Assembly (NCBI GenBank): GCA_015056795.1
Contig: SVFO01000004.1
Span: forward strand, 65,677-129,676
DNA: 64,000 nt
Source: Lachnospiraceae bacterium
Lineage (GTDB): Bacteria > Bacillota > Clostridia > Lachnospirales > Lachnospiraceae
Reading direction: 5' to 3'
The notes under the pieces are model-generated. The model worked only from the letters and a program-made list of their open reading frames with translations. It was not told the DNA's origin and ran no database searches. Each line of letters starts with the position of its first letter. Position 1 is the stretch's first letter. The position numbers and the translations under genes were made by a program. This document shows, piece after piece, positions 42,662 through 50,632 of this stretch.

Positions 42662-43621
42662 CTAGATGATATAATACCATGCGTCCCCTTGCAGAAGCTC
42701 CTCGCTCTTTCGCGCGCTTCCGCCTGATTGATACTCCATCTCAAGGTTCTTCATGCTAACTCTCGTATTCGGCTCAATCGAGCGGGTAATGAACGTATTA
42801 CCGCCAATCACCGCATTCTCCCCGATGACGGTATCACCGCCGAGAATGGATGCGCCCGCATAGATCGTGACATTATCGCAAATGGTCGGATGTCTCTTTT
42901 TCCCTGCAAGCTTCTGTCCGCCTCTGGTGGATAATGCGCCGATGGTAACGCCCTGATAAATCTTGACGTTCTTGCCGATAATGGACGTCTCACCAACAAC
43001 AATGCCTGTTCCATGGTCAATAAAGAAATACTTTCCAATGGTTGCACCTGGATGAATGTCGATTCCCGTCTTGGAATGCGCCCACTCCGTCATCAATCTC
43101 GGCAACACGGGTACCTGCTCCACATATAACTCATGTGCCAATCTGTATACCGTAATGGCCATCAGGCCAGGGTATGCCAAGATAATCTCCTCAAAGCAGC
43201 CAGCCGCAGGATCACCGTCCAGGGTCGCAATCAAGTCCGTTTCGATATACTCACGAATCATCGGAATTCTGTCAAAGAAGGCCTTGCAGATACGATAGCT
43301 CTCCTTCTTTCGTTCCTCCTCCGTATATGCGCCTCTCTTCGTGCCATAATCCAATGCAAGATATACCTGCTTCTCAAGATGATAGAAAATGTCCTCAATG
43401 GATACGGCAAGACTATTCTTCGGATTATAGGTTTTATAGGAGCGATCACGGAAATAGCCAGGATAAATGATTCCAAACAAATCTTGAATCAGGTCATGGA
43501 CCTCCATCTTATCTGGCTTGTTGAAAATATTGATCTCATCAATGTTCTTTTCGCCGTCAAAGCTCTCCAATATCTTTTGTACAATTTGATCGATTTCCCC
43601 ACCCTTAATAATCTCGTTCAT
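42662..43621 (-). CDS. Serine O-acetyltransferase, EpsC-type with N-terminal extension
   Basis: 319 residues. The C-terminal part (about 185-290) is a left-handed beta helix with hexapeptide repeats. It has GIDIHPGATIGKYFFIDHGTG with the catalytic Asp-His pair and HPTICDNVTIYAGASILG. It makes O-acetylserine from serine and acetyl-CoA, the first step to cysteine. The N-terminal helical part is longer than in CysE. ATG 43621 has GAGGA four bases before it. It heads the iorA-iorB operon, an unusual partner; supply of cysteine for iron-sulfur clusters is one possible link. A terminator hairpin sits between its promoter and its ribosome binding site. Confidence 0.92.
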   Translation of the reverse strand: MNEIIKGGEIDQIVQKILESFDGEKNIDEINIFNKPDKMEVHDLIQDLFGIIYPGYFRDRSYKTYNPKNSLAVSIEDIFYHLEKQVYLALDYGTKRGAYTEEERKKESYRICKAFFDRIPMIREYIETDLIATLDGDPAAGCFEEIILAYPGLMAITVYRLAHELYVEQVPVLPRLMTEWAHSKTGIDIHPGATIGKYFFIDHGTGIVVGETSIIGKNVKIYQGVTIGALSTRGGQKLAGKKRHPTICDNVTIYAGASILGGDTVIGENAVIGGNTFITRSIEPNTRVSMKNLEMEYQSGGSARKSEELLQGDAWYYII

Positions 43622-43648
43622 GGCTTCCTCTTTTCCTGTCAAAAAATA

Positions 43649-43675
43649 GCCTGGGGCAATCGATATGCCCCAGGC
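43649..43675 (-). terminator. Terminator hairpin in the serine acetyltransferase leader
   Basis: Perfect 10-bp stem GCCTGGGGCA (43649-43658) with TGCCCCAGGC (43666-43675), 7-base loop. On the minus strand it is followed by TATTTTTTG, and the ribosome binding site begins about ten bases later. It ends transcripts from fdhD, but it also lies downstream of the predicted promoter, so it must be bypassed for the acetyltransferase to be made. Confidence 0.85.
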
Positions 43676-43697
43676 AAACGGCCGATTCATCGATAAA

Positions 43698-43726
43698 ATA
43701 GTACCATTATTCACCCATCATGTCAA
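43698..43726 (-). promoter_or_regulatory. Promoter of the serine acetyltransferase-iorAB operon
   Basis: Minus strand: TTGACA (43721-43726), a 17-base spacer and TACTAT (43698-43703). The predicted start is near 43691, only about 16 bases before the terminator stem. Confidence 0.7.
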
Positions 43727-43743
43727 TAGGTCTACGCTACCTG

Positions 43744-44502
43744 CTAAAATACCTTCATGCTGTCCGGACGTGCACTCCCTATGATCACCAAGCCAAACTC
43801 TCGCGCAAGCTCCACAGCCTCTGCCGTTGGTACGGCCTTTGACGCAAGAATGGGGATTCCCGCGGTAATCGCCTTTTCCGCCATGTCAATGGGAATCCTT
43901 CCTGAGGTATATAGCATACATTCCGAAAGCGGAATCCCTGCGCCTACCGCATACCCGATGGCCTTGTCTATGGCGTTGTGCCTCCCGATGTCTTCACAGT
44001 TGAACAGGATCTCTCCCTTCCTTGCCAACATGCAGGAATGCGTGCCATAGGTCATTTCGTGAATGGGAGTTCCCTTTTTGAACTCTTTTGCCATGGCAAA
44101 AATCCACGCAGGATCATACTCTGGCTTGGGAAGCTTTTTCCTTTCTTTTCCGCCCTTGACCGAATATCGAATCTGATTTCCCGTACAACAGCTTTTTTCC
44201 TCTGGCAAAAGCTCTTCTAGCTCAAGCTCCTTATTCAAAAAGACACTGGCTTCGTTTTGATATTTACAAAAGAGAATTTTACTGATGTCTTCCATGCCAT
44301 CAATAAAACCGCTTGTCAGAAGTCTTCCCAAAACAAGCTCCTTCAGATCCTGTTTGGTGCATACCAGCTTCATGACAAAATGCTCATTTACAAGAATACT
44401 CAGTTCATGCTCGCTTAAAAGCGTGGTCTCTATTTCCGTGGTATTACCGTCAGCCATGATCAGCTTGGCATCCCTTGCAACGCATATGTCTGTCAGTTCC
44501 AT
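43744..44502 (-). CDS. fdhD: Formate dehydrogenase accessory sulfurtransferase FdhD
   Basis: 252 residues. FdhD passes sulfur from a cysteine desulfurase to the molybdenum or tungsten cofactor of formate dehydrogenase. Family landmarks are the SGFI region near 70, CCTGNQ (about 125) in the flexible Cys loop, THSCMLA (about 172) and the CEDIGRHNAIDKAIGYA segment, followed by SGRIPIDMAEKA. ATG 44502 has GGGGGAG eight bases upstream; the frame is open 69 bases further out without a site. No formate dehydrogenase gene is in the window. It follows the HD-domain gene closely. Confidence 0.94.
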   Translation of the reverse strand: MELTDICVARDAKLIMADGNTTEIETTLLSEHELSILVNEHFVMKLVCTKQDLKELVLGRLLTSGFIDGMEDISKILFCKYQNEASVFLNKELELEELLPEEKSCCTGNQIRYSVKGGKERKKLPKPEYDPAWIFAMAKEFKKGTPIHEMTYGTHSCMLARKGEILFNCEDIGRHNAIDKAIGYAVGAGIPLSECMLYTSGRIPIDMAEKAITAGIPILASKAVPTAEAVELAREFGLVIIGSARPDSMKVF

Positions 44503-44516
44503 CCCATGACTCCCCC

Positions 44517-45131
44517 TTAAGGCTTTAACCATCCATTTTCCACAGCCCGATCCAGATTGTCGGAAATCCATCCATATACTTCAGGCATGAATTCCTTGAT
44601 GAGCGACATTCTCTTTTCCACGGCTGCCCGTGCGGTGCCGCCCTCCACCCAGGTATGTCCTTGTGTCAGGGTATTATGCAGAAATGGTTGCAGGCGATCC
44701 ATACAAGCAGCGTATTTCGCGTCTGCCGTTTCCATGGCATCAAATTCTTCCCAAAGCTCACGAATTCTTCTCCCCTGCTCCTCTGGCAGCTGGCTAAAAA
44801 GCTTGTCAGCCGCGGCAGCCTCTCTTTCTGCCTTATCCTGATTGCCGCTCACGTCATATGCAAAGGTATCTCCTGCATAGATTTCTACCAGGTCATGCAC
44901 CACGCACATCTCTGCCACGCGGCTGACATTGACGGGTTCCTTTGCATATTCTTCAAACAGCATTGCCATCACCGCAATATGCCATGAATGCTCCGCATCG
45001 TTCTCTCTGCGGCTATGATCTACCAATAAAGTTCTACGGAGAATTCCAGTCATCTTGTCTATCTCCGCAGAAAACTTCAATTGTTGATCCAGTCTGCTCT
45101 TTCCGCTTGTCATAAAATCCTCCATACCCAT
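44517..45131 (-). CDS. HD-domain phosphohydrolase (HDDC2/YfbR-like)
   Basis: 204 residues. It shows the metal-binding pattern of the HD fold: an early His (about 39), AEHSWHIA (His near 50), VVHDLVEIYAGD with the HD pair (about 77-78), and a distal Asp in DRLQ. The sequence resembles 5'-deoxynucleotidase-like HDDC2 proteins, which remove phosphate from nucleoside monophosphates; the substrate is not certain. ATG 45131 has AGGAGA eight bases upstream. It lies 14 bases before fdhD and about 50 after the unknown 190-residue gene, so all three may be co-transcribed. Confidence 0.85.
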   Translation of the reverse strand: MGMEDFMTSGKSRLDQQLKFSAEIDKMTGILRRTLLVDHSRRENDAEHSWHIAVMAMLFEEYAKEPVNVSRVAEMCVVHDLVEIYAGDTFAYDVSGNQDKAEREAAAADKLFSQLPEEQGRRIRELWEEFDAMETADAKYAACMDRLQPFLHNTLTQGHTWVEGGTARAAVEKRMSLIKEFMPEVYGWISDNLDRAVENGWLKP

Positions 45132-45179
45132 GAGTTCACTCTCCTATTCCTCGACCGACTCTTCGCTGTCAGCATATTC

Positions 45180-45752
45180 CTAACAGTTCTCTGGAATATT
45201 TACCATCTTCGCCTCTAATTTCTGGCGATATGCTTTGAGAACTCCATTCCATTCGTTCGATGCCTTTTTATATGCTACCGCCTTCTCATATAGCTCCTTC
45301 ACTTCCTCTTCATCAAATACTCCAGAAGACTCGAACATCCAAAGCCATAGTTCAGGGCAAGACGCGCGGTCGATGGCAGGCTCCTTTTTTACATATTTTT
45401 TCCAACCAAACCATGACAGAAATAGATGCCATTTTTGATTTGGTTCTCCCTGTTCCGAATTGACCGTAACCTCCAAAGGATTCATTTCCTCCACGGTTCT
45501 CGGATCAATCCCTAATAATTCCGCTATCTTTTGCGCTGCTTCCTTTTTGTCCTTCATGCCCAGCAAGTAATTGCAGTACTCTCTCTGCCCGCCATCACAT
45601 TTTTGGGGATCTCTCTCAGCGATTGCGCGCGCGAAGGAAATGTAACCGCCTCCTGACTGCTGGTACTCTTTTATAAACTTGTCCGTGTATATTCCTGTTA
45701 GCGGTTTGTTCTTAAAAAACTTGATGTAATCATCCATCGTTCTTTGGCTCAT
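45180..45752 (-). CDS. Protein of unknown function (190 residues)
   Basis: I do not recognise this protein. It is soluble-looking, charged and Trp-rich in its second half (KWHLFLSWFGWKKY, ELWLWMF), with a run of acidic and basic helices at the C-terminus (EEEVKELYEKAVAYKKAS). Four Cys are scattered without a CxxC pair. No signal peptide or membrane helix is seen. AAGGAG precedes ATG 45752 by eight bases. It lies 13 bases after the sigma/WYL regulator gene, tight enough to be translated from the same mRNA, so it may be a partner of that regulator; a two-gene operon of regulator and partner is the simplest reading. Confidence 0.75.
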   Translation of the reverse strand: MSQRTMDDYIKFFKNKPLTGIYTDKFIKEYQQSGGGYISFARAIAERDPQKCDGGQREYCNYLLGMKDKKEAAQKIAELLGIDPRTVEEMNPLEVTVNSEQGEPNQKWHLFLSWFGWKKYVKKEPAIDRASCPELWLWMFESSGVFDEEEVKELYEKAVAYKKASNEWNGVLKAYRQKLEAKMVNIPENC

Positions 45753-45765
45753 GGGAATACTCCTT

Positions 45766-47409
45766 TCACGAGTACATTTCTGTCATTTTTTTCAGTTCTT
45801 CTTTGATCCTTCCCCGAATCTCCTCATTCAGAATTTCCACCTTGGTTCCATACTGCATGGCCCAATGAACAATCATGGCAGGGGAAGTTCTCACCTGAAC
45901 AATATCGTATGCTACCTCCCGACCATCATCGTCCTTTTCTATGATTTCCCTCACCTTTTCATAATGATCTCCAAACCAATCATGGATCATCGTATAATCG
46001 ATATTTCTAATTTTCATTTGAATATTCTGAGGTTCATCAAAGCCCATGTTTAGGTGCTCGGCCATATACTTTTCTGGATCCCAATAAGCGTTAAAAATCG
46101 GAAGTCCCTCAAAGCTACTCACTTCCATCGGGATCATTTTCCCGTCTTCATCCTTCACAATCTCCACATCTGACATGAGATCTACGCGATAATGCCAAAT
46201 CCTTTTATCCTTCGCCTTTAAGCCAATACAATAGAAATTGTCATGGTAAACCACTAGATGGTAAGGGGACAATGTATGGATATACTCCGAAGCTGGCACC
46301 ATACGCTTGTCATCCGTATACCTGTTAAACATAAAGCGAATCTGCCCCAGGTTGTTCATCGCGTATTGAATCACCTTTATGTTTTCTGCGAAGAGCGCTC
46401 TGTCCTTTAGCACGCGGCCAGAAAACCTTCCGTGAATCGCCTTGGGATCAAATTTCAGCTTCTCACCATTCCAAAACGGCGTCCGATAATTCACGCTTGC
46501 CGTTCCGACAAGCTTACCGATCAGCTTCGTCTTATCCTCCAGTGATAACATGTCCGAAAAGCTGATCTGTTGGATGAGCTGATCTAATTCCGAATTTGAA
46601 AAGGTATGCACATAGGAAAAACCAGTAATCGCTGGTGCTTTCCCTGCATTTCCCTTGTTCAGCTTCTGTTTCAGACGGTCTTCCTGATAACCGTCATATT
46701 TCACTCGATAATCCTTGTCATTGTTCTCATTGTATTCTAAAGGATTTAATTCCAGTAAAATGCTTTCCAACGTACTCGTGATCGTATTCGCCGATTCCAG
46801 CGGAGCCCCATTATCGTATTTTGCAATTCGATAGACCCGCAGCTTGTCCATCAGCTCTTCCTTTGTGATGCTTGTGTTCTCATCCGTAAGCATCTTCAAA
46901 ATTTCCAGAAGCTGCAGCGTACGCCGCTCTGCGCCATATTTCTCTTGAACAGGGACATCCTCAGGAACACTAAGCTTTGAATCCCTTATCAGATCACCGC
47001 CTTTTGCCCCCTGATAATCCTCTAAAGAAACCTTCTGGACAGGAATGCTTTCTCCCTTGGCCTTTGTTCCCTTCGGACGGTTCGTTAACCCCAATGGATT
47101 AAATAGCAGGTTCAACTCCTTCGATATTTCACCGTCAATATACCAGGTCGCATAGGTAAGGAACTTCCCCTTCTCTGGATCATAATTTCTGACAGCGGAA
47201 ACAAAGCCCTGCCATCCTGCCATGTACAGATCCTCTGCCAGATCTTTTTTATACGCATCAGACAAGTCCATTTTTCTCAATCGCTTCCAACAGCATTCAT
47301 GCACGTAACGATCAAAGTTTTCACACAGGCGTTCCCATGCAGCATTGTCATTTGCCCTTACTTTTTCTATCAGCTCACATACCTGTTCTTCTGACAAATA
47401 TCCGTCCAT
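45766..47409 (-). CDS. Fusion of a sigma-70 region 2 domain to a WYL-domain regulator
   Basis: 547 residues. Residues about 20-100 match sigma-70 region 2: LAEDLYMAGWQGFVSAVRNYDPEKGKFLTYATW parallels the core-binding and -10-recognition helices of group 3 sigma factors. Residues about 163-225 look like the helix-turn-helix of WYL regulators (LLEILKMLTDENTSITKEELMDKL). Residues about 345-425 form a WYL domain (SPYHLVVYHDNFYCIGL, then WHYRVDLM), and the tail resembles the WCX extension. No sigma region 4 is visible. ATG 47409 is preferred with TGAGG six bases upstream; GTG 47421 and ATG 47415 are alternatives. WYL domains sense ligands, often nucleic acid. A palindrome lies in its upstream gap. 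Confidence 0.8.
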   Translation of the reverse strand: MDGYLSEEQVCELIEKVRANDNAAWERLCENFDRYVHECCWKRLRKMDLSDAYKKDLAEDLYMAGWQGFVSAVRNYDPEKGKFLTYATWYIDGEISKELNLLFNPLGLTNRPKGTKAKGESIPVQKVSLEDYQGAKGGDLIRDSKLSVPEDVPVQEKYGAERRTLQLLEILKMLTDENTSITKEELMDKLRVYRIAKYDNGAPLESANTITSTLESILLELNPLEYNENNDKDYRVKYDGYQEDRLKQKLNKGNAGKAPAITGFSYVHTFSNSELDQLIQQISFSDMLSLEDKTKLIGKLVGTASVNYRTPFWNGEKLKFDPKAIHGRFSGRVLKDRALFAENIKVIQYAMNNLGQIRFMFNRYTDDKRMVPASEYIHTLSPYHLVVYHDNFYCIGLKAKDKRIWHYRVDLMSDVEIVKDEDGKMIPMEVSSFEGLPIFNAYWDPEKYMAEHLNMGFDEPQNIQMKIRNIDYTMIHDWFGDHYEKVREIIEKDDDGREVAYDIVQVRTSPAMIVHWAMQYGTKVEILNEEIRGRIKEELKKMTEMYS

Positions 47410-47477
47410 ACGCATCCTCACGATATCAGAAATTCAAAAATAGTAGCTTGTCTAAGGTCATAACATATATTCACCTT

Positions 47478-47495
47478 TGTCAACGGTGATTGACA
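47478..47495. promoter_or_regulatory. Palindrome containing a -35-like TTGACA, upstream of the sigma/WYL gene
   Basis: TGTCAACGGTGATTGACA is a perfect 6-6-6 inverted repeat. Its minus-strand TTGACA is a consensus -35 box, but no -10 lies at 16-18 bases (TATGAC is at 15). It overlaps the lipoprotein stop codon, about 70 bases before the regulator's start. Confidence 0.4.
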
Positions 47496-49963
47496 TAGAT
47501 ATATTCATTCGCAATCTTAATCCTCAGGGGAGCTGCTAATAATGTGTCGGTGGGAACCGCTCCCACCCAAAAATAATAAAATTCCTCTTTGCTCATTCCT
47601 GCAACCCGTATGTATTCCTCCCTGTCTTCTTCTTTTATCTCGTCCAGTAGCCCTTCCTCTATCGCTTCGTTCAACTCTTCCACAAATTTCTGGTAGTAAT
47701 CCTCAAACTCTTCGGAATTCATGACTAACCCCAATTTATCAAAAAGGACAATCTCCTGCTTTCCTGCTTTCAGTTCCTGGTTTAAACTCACAAACTGTGT
47801 TTCTTCCCAGTCATTTCCCGTAAACCACTCAACTCTCGCGTCACCAGTCACGTCCTCTTTGACGTCCACCGTAAGCACAATCTGTCCGTCTCGTTCCGAA
47901 ACCTCCGCATCACCAAAATAGCGGACATAACGGTATTCCACTGGCTCACTTTCCAAAATTGTACCCACGTCCACTCTAACGGAATACCTTCCGTCAAAGG
48001 TTGACATGGGATGGAGCGCTATCGTTTTCTTCTCACCGGCGGGGACCACGCCAAAACCCCTTTCTCCGTCATTTTCAATCTGACCTGTCACCTCTCCATC
48101 CTTAACCCAGCACAGATCAAAAATTCTAAGGGATGCCGTGCCGTCGTTGACAATGGTAATGGAGGTCTCATCCTGTAGGATCTTTGCACTGACCCTGTCT
48201 CCACGGATATAGAATCCGCCGCAAACCTTCTCCTTTCCGAGCACAATGCGGTACTCGCCGTTCGTTCGCGGGATGTCCGATATGTCAAAGGTCAGCGTCA
48301 TGTCTCTGTAGGCCGGGCATTTCACGCTTTTGATCGTTCTTTCTTCCGACACCTTGACCCATTCGTTTCCGTCCAACCGCTCGACATAGTAGGTGCTTCC
48401 GGTGGAAACCTCTTTGTCCGTGTTATTCCAGAAAAAGCACTGAATCTCCTGCTCGTCGGTATATCCCCTCATGTTTCCCGGCAGATAATAACGTCTGGAA
48501 TACATTCTGAGATCATCAACACTCTTGTTTGGCGTCATCACGCCATCCTCCAGCTTCCAAATGACAACTCCCGTATCTGTCATCTGCAGATGAATACACT
48601 CTTCATGCCTGCCGGCCATATAAAAATCAAAACGACTGCTGCGGGGCGTCATGTCATTGGACATACAACGCACCTCATAACGCGCACCGTTTTCATCCTC
48701 ATCCTCTGCGTCCTGCTTGATGGCATATTCTGGATTGCCATCACCGTTGTAGTCATCCCAGATCAGGTCAAAGGAACTCCCGTACTGTTCCGTACAGGCA
48801 CCGGAGTTATCCTTGTAATCTATGGGTGAGGAATAGGTATCCGCCTGCGCCGTACTGAAATAATTGTCAAATACCCCGTAGGACTTGCCACCCTGCTCCC
48901 ACATTGCGCCGTTTCGGGGACAAATAAAGACATAGCCGATCTGTCCATCTGCGAGCATAATGGGAGATCCCGCCACCGCTTCCTTGGCCCGTGGTTCGTT
49001 TGCCTCCTTTATCAGCTTCTCCAAATTCTCCGCATCATCATAAAACTCCCAAAACGTGGGATAGGTACCAGTGCCTGCGCTGGTTCCGTTCAGATCGCTT
49101 GTGAGATCCGCAAGGAAGGCGTCATCATAATCAACCACCTCGCAATGGCCATTCTCATAATGACACCGAACATAGACCATTGGGCCATAGTAATAATGAT
49201 AGAACATATCATATCCGTTCTCGCTGTAAAACACCGAAGCTTCATCCTCTATGTCCGTCTCAAAATAGACCGATGCACAAAACTCTATTCCATTTCCAAC
49301 ATATCCCTTGGCTTCCAGCGTGGTGTGATCCGGCGTATATTTTTCCAGCTTGTATTTACCCGTTTCCGTCTTTAGCGTATCAAGCCAAGGAAGGACAAGC
49401 TTTTCCGCCAAGACTATATAATCCATATCCTCGACCGGTTCATCGCATCGTATGGACTGACTCATAAGACGGCTGATCACGTCATCCGCCGAAGCATCTT
49501 TTGGAACAAACTGCTCCACCCGTTCGTCATAGGGATAATAGGTGTTTCCGATCCGAAGCGCGCTCTGACCGTCAATGCTTACTTTGCAAATCGTTATGCG
49601 GCCATTCTTCGTTGCTGCCCAAGTGTTGAGATCCTTCTGTGCATCCTCTGCTTTCACGGGATAAAGCTGACCACCTGCCACGATCTCATTCAGGATCCTA
49701 GCCAGCTCTGTGCCATTATCGACATTCTGAAATACCGTCTCCCCATCAAACAAGAGATTCGTCTCGCTGCCTGCGTCAATGATATTCTCAACATTTTCGA
49801 CGCTTTGGTTTCTGCTAGCCTCTTCCGTGTCAACGGTCACGGTTCCGCTTTGTTCATCAGCTATATTTGCCATGTTTTGGCAGGCACATAAAAACAGGCA
49901 CGATAAAATTACCATAATGCCACTTCCAGCATGTTTTTTACCTTTCATCCAACTAGCTTTCAT
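47480..49963 (-). CDS. Large lipoprotein of unknown function
   Basis: 827 residues. A basic N-terminus and hydrophobic stretch end in LSCLFLCAC, a lipobox-like site (Cys near 28), so it is probably anchored on the outer face of the membrane. The mature part is acidic and beta-rich. Residues 40-110 are acidic linker and possible binding domain. A middle segment has IWDDYNGDGNPEYAIK, an Asp-rich calcium-binding-like loop as in VCBS/FG-GAP repeats. Residues 500-720 look like Ig-type modules. The C-terminus repeats acidic helices. I do not recognise the family. GGAGGGG precedes the ATG by six bases. It precedes the sigma/WYL gene and could be its target or sensor partner. Confidence 0.75.
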   Translation of the reverse strand: MKASWMKGKKHAGSGIMVILSCLFLCACQNMANIADEQSGTVTVDTEEASRNQSVENVENIIDAGSETNLLFDGETVFQNVDNGTELARILNEIVAGGQLYPVKAEDAQKDLNTWAATKNGRITICKVSIDGQSALRIGNTYYPYDERVEQFVPKDASADDVISRLMSQSIRCDEPVEDMDYIVLAEKLVLPWLDTLKTETGKYKLEKYTPDHTTLEAKGYVGNGIEFCASVYFETDIEDEASVFYSENGYDMFYHYYYGPMVYVRCHYENGHCEVVDYDDAFLADLTSDLNGTSAGTGTYPTFWEFYDDAENLEKLIKEANEPRAKEAVAGSPIMLADGQIGYVFICPRNGAMWEQGGKSYGVFDNYFSTAQADTYSSPIDYKDNSGACTEQYGSSFDLIWDDYNGDGNPEYAIKQDAEDEDENGARYEVRCMSNDMTPRSSRFDFYMAGRHEECIHLQMTDTGVVIWKLEDGVMTPNKSVDDLRMYSRRYYLPGNMRGYTDEQEIQCFFWNNTDKEVSTGSTYYVERLDGNEWVKVSEERTIKSVKCPAYRDMTLTFDISDIPRTNGEYRIVLGKEKVCGGFYIRGDRVSAKILQDETSITIVNDGTASLRIFDLCWVKDGEVTGQIENDGERGFGVVPAGEKKTIALHPMSTFDGRYSVRVDVGTILESEPVEYRYVRYFGDAEVSERDGQIVLTVDVKEDVTGDARVEWFTGNDWEETQFVSLNQELKAGKQEIVLFDKLGLVMNSEEFEDYYQKFVEELNEAIEEGLLDEIKEEDREEYIRVAGMSKEEFYYFWVGAVPTDTLLAAPLRIKIANEYIYVNHR

Positions 49964-50026
49964 CTATGTCCCCTCCGTAAAATTTCATAGCCAACCTTAT
50001 TTTCTCGTGGAATCCTTCATCGTCCG

Positions 50027-50374
50027 TTAATCTTGTAAAATAGCTTCTATGATGTCTGCCGTCTCGCCAACCAAGTCGTTGCAGTTCTTCCCCAGCAATC
50101 GTCTCTTCATAATCAAGCTGGCGCATTTATTATCACCGTTTTGTTCAAGGAAACGCTTTTCAAATTCTTCCACGGCTTCTGGCTTTAGCATTTCTAGCAG
50201 CTTTCTGCCTGCCAATAATCCTCCGCATTGTCCTCCCTCAGATCTCGGTGCAGGTGCAATTCGAGCGGCTTCCTCCTCCGACATACCTAGCTTATCTGCA
50301 AAAGCCTTAAAAAGACTGCAGGAACAATTATTTCCATTTCTGTGATTTGCCCTTGCAATTTCTTCGTATTTCAT
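50027..50374 (-). CDS. C_GCAxxG_C_C family redox-type protein
   Basis: 115 residues. The Cys pattern fits the C_GCAxxG_C_C family: NCSCSLFKAF near the start, RSEGGQCGGLLAG in the middle, and NKCASLI then KNCNDLV at the end. Members are small, cytosolic, presumed to bind a metal or iron-sulfur cluster, and often lie beside redox enzymes. In the first motif Ser replaces the usual Ala (SCS for GCA-type spacing). The gene is alone between a 258-base gap and the lipoprotein gene. Function is unproven. Confidence 0.85.
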   Translation of the reverse strand: MKYEEIARANHRNGNNCSCSLFKAFADKLGMSEEEAARIAPAPRSEGGQCGGLLAGRKLLEMLKPEAVEEFEKRFLEQNGDNKCASLIMKRRLLGKNCNDLVGETADIIEAILQD

Positions 50375-50465
50375 AGTTTTATCCCTTCCTTATCATTCTC
50401 TCCATCTACTTTTGTTAACATTACCTCTCCATCCATAAGCTCTGTTAGTTAATTATTAACCACCT

Positions 50466-50494
50466 AAAGTACAGGTTTTGCAGCTTTTCTACAA
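50466..50494 (-). promoter_or_regulatory. Possible promoter of the C_GCAxxG_C_C gene
   Basis: Minus strand: TTGTAG (50489-50494), a 17-base spacer and TACTTT (50466-50471), giving a leader of about 85 bases. The match is modest. The rest of the 258-base gap (50375-50632) shows only short imperfect hairpins. Confidence 0.3.
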
Positions 50495-50632
50495 AAAGAA
50501 TTAAACTTTAATGGATATCAGCCGTCCGCCGTTGTCCAGTATGACTACAGGCGTCATGATGACCTGCTGCAGGGATCTCCAGAAGCCCGTTCCGGTTTCT
50601 GGATCAATATTTCAGGCTTTTTGTGGCTTTTT

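Noticed and set aside
50375..50632. A small gene or riboswitch in the 258-base gap
   Set aside because: No frame with a ribosome binding site; only short imperfect hairpins such as CCAGAA/TTCTGG are visible.
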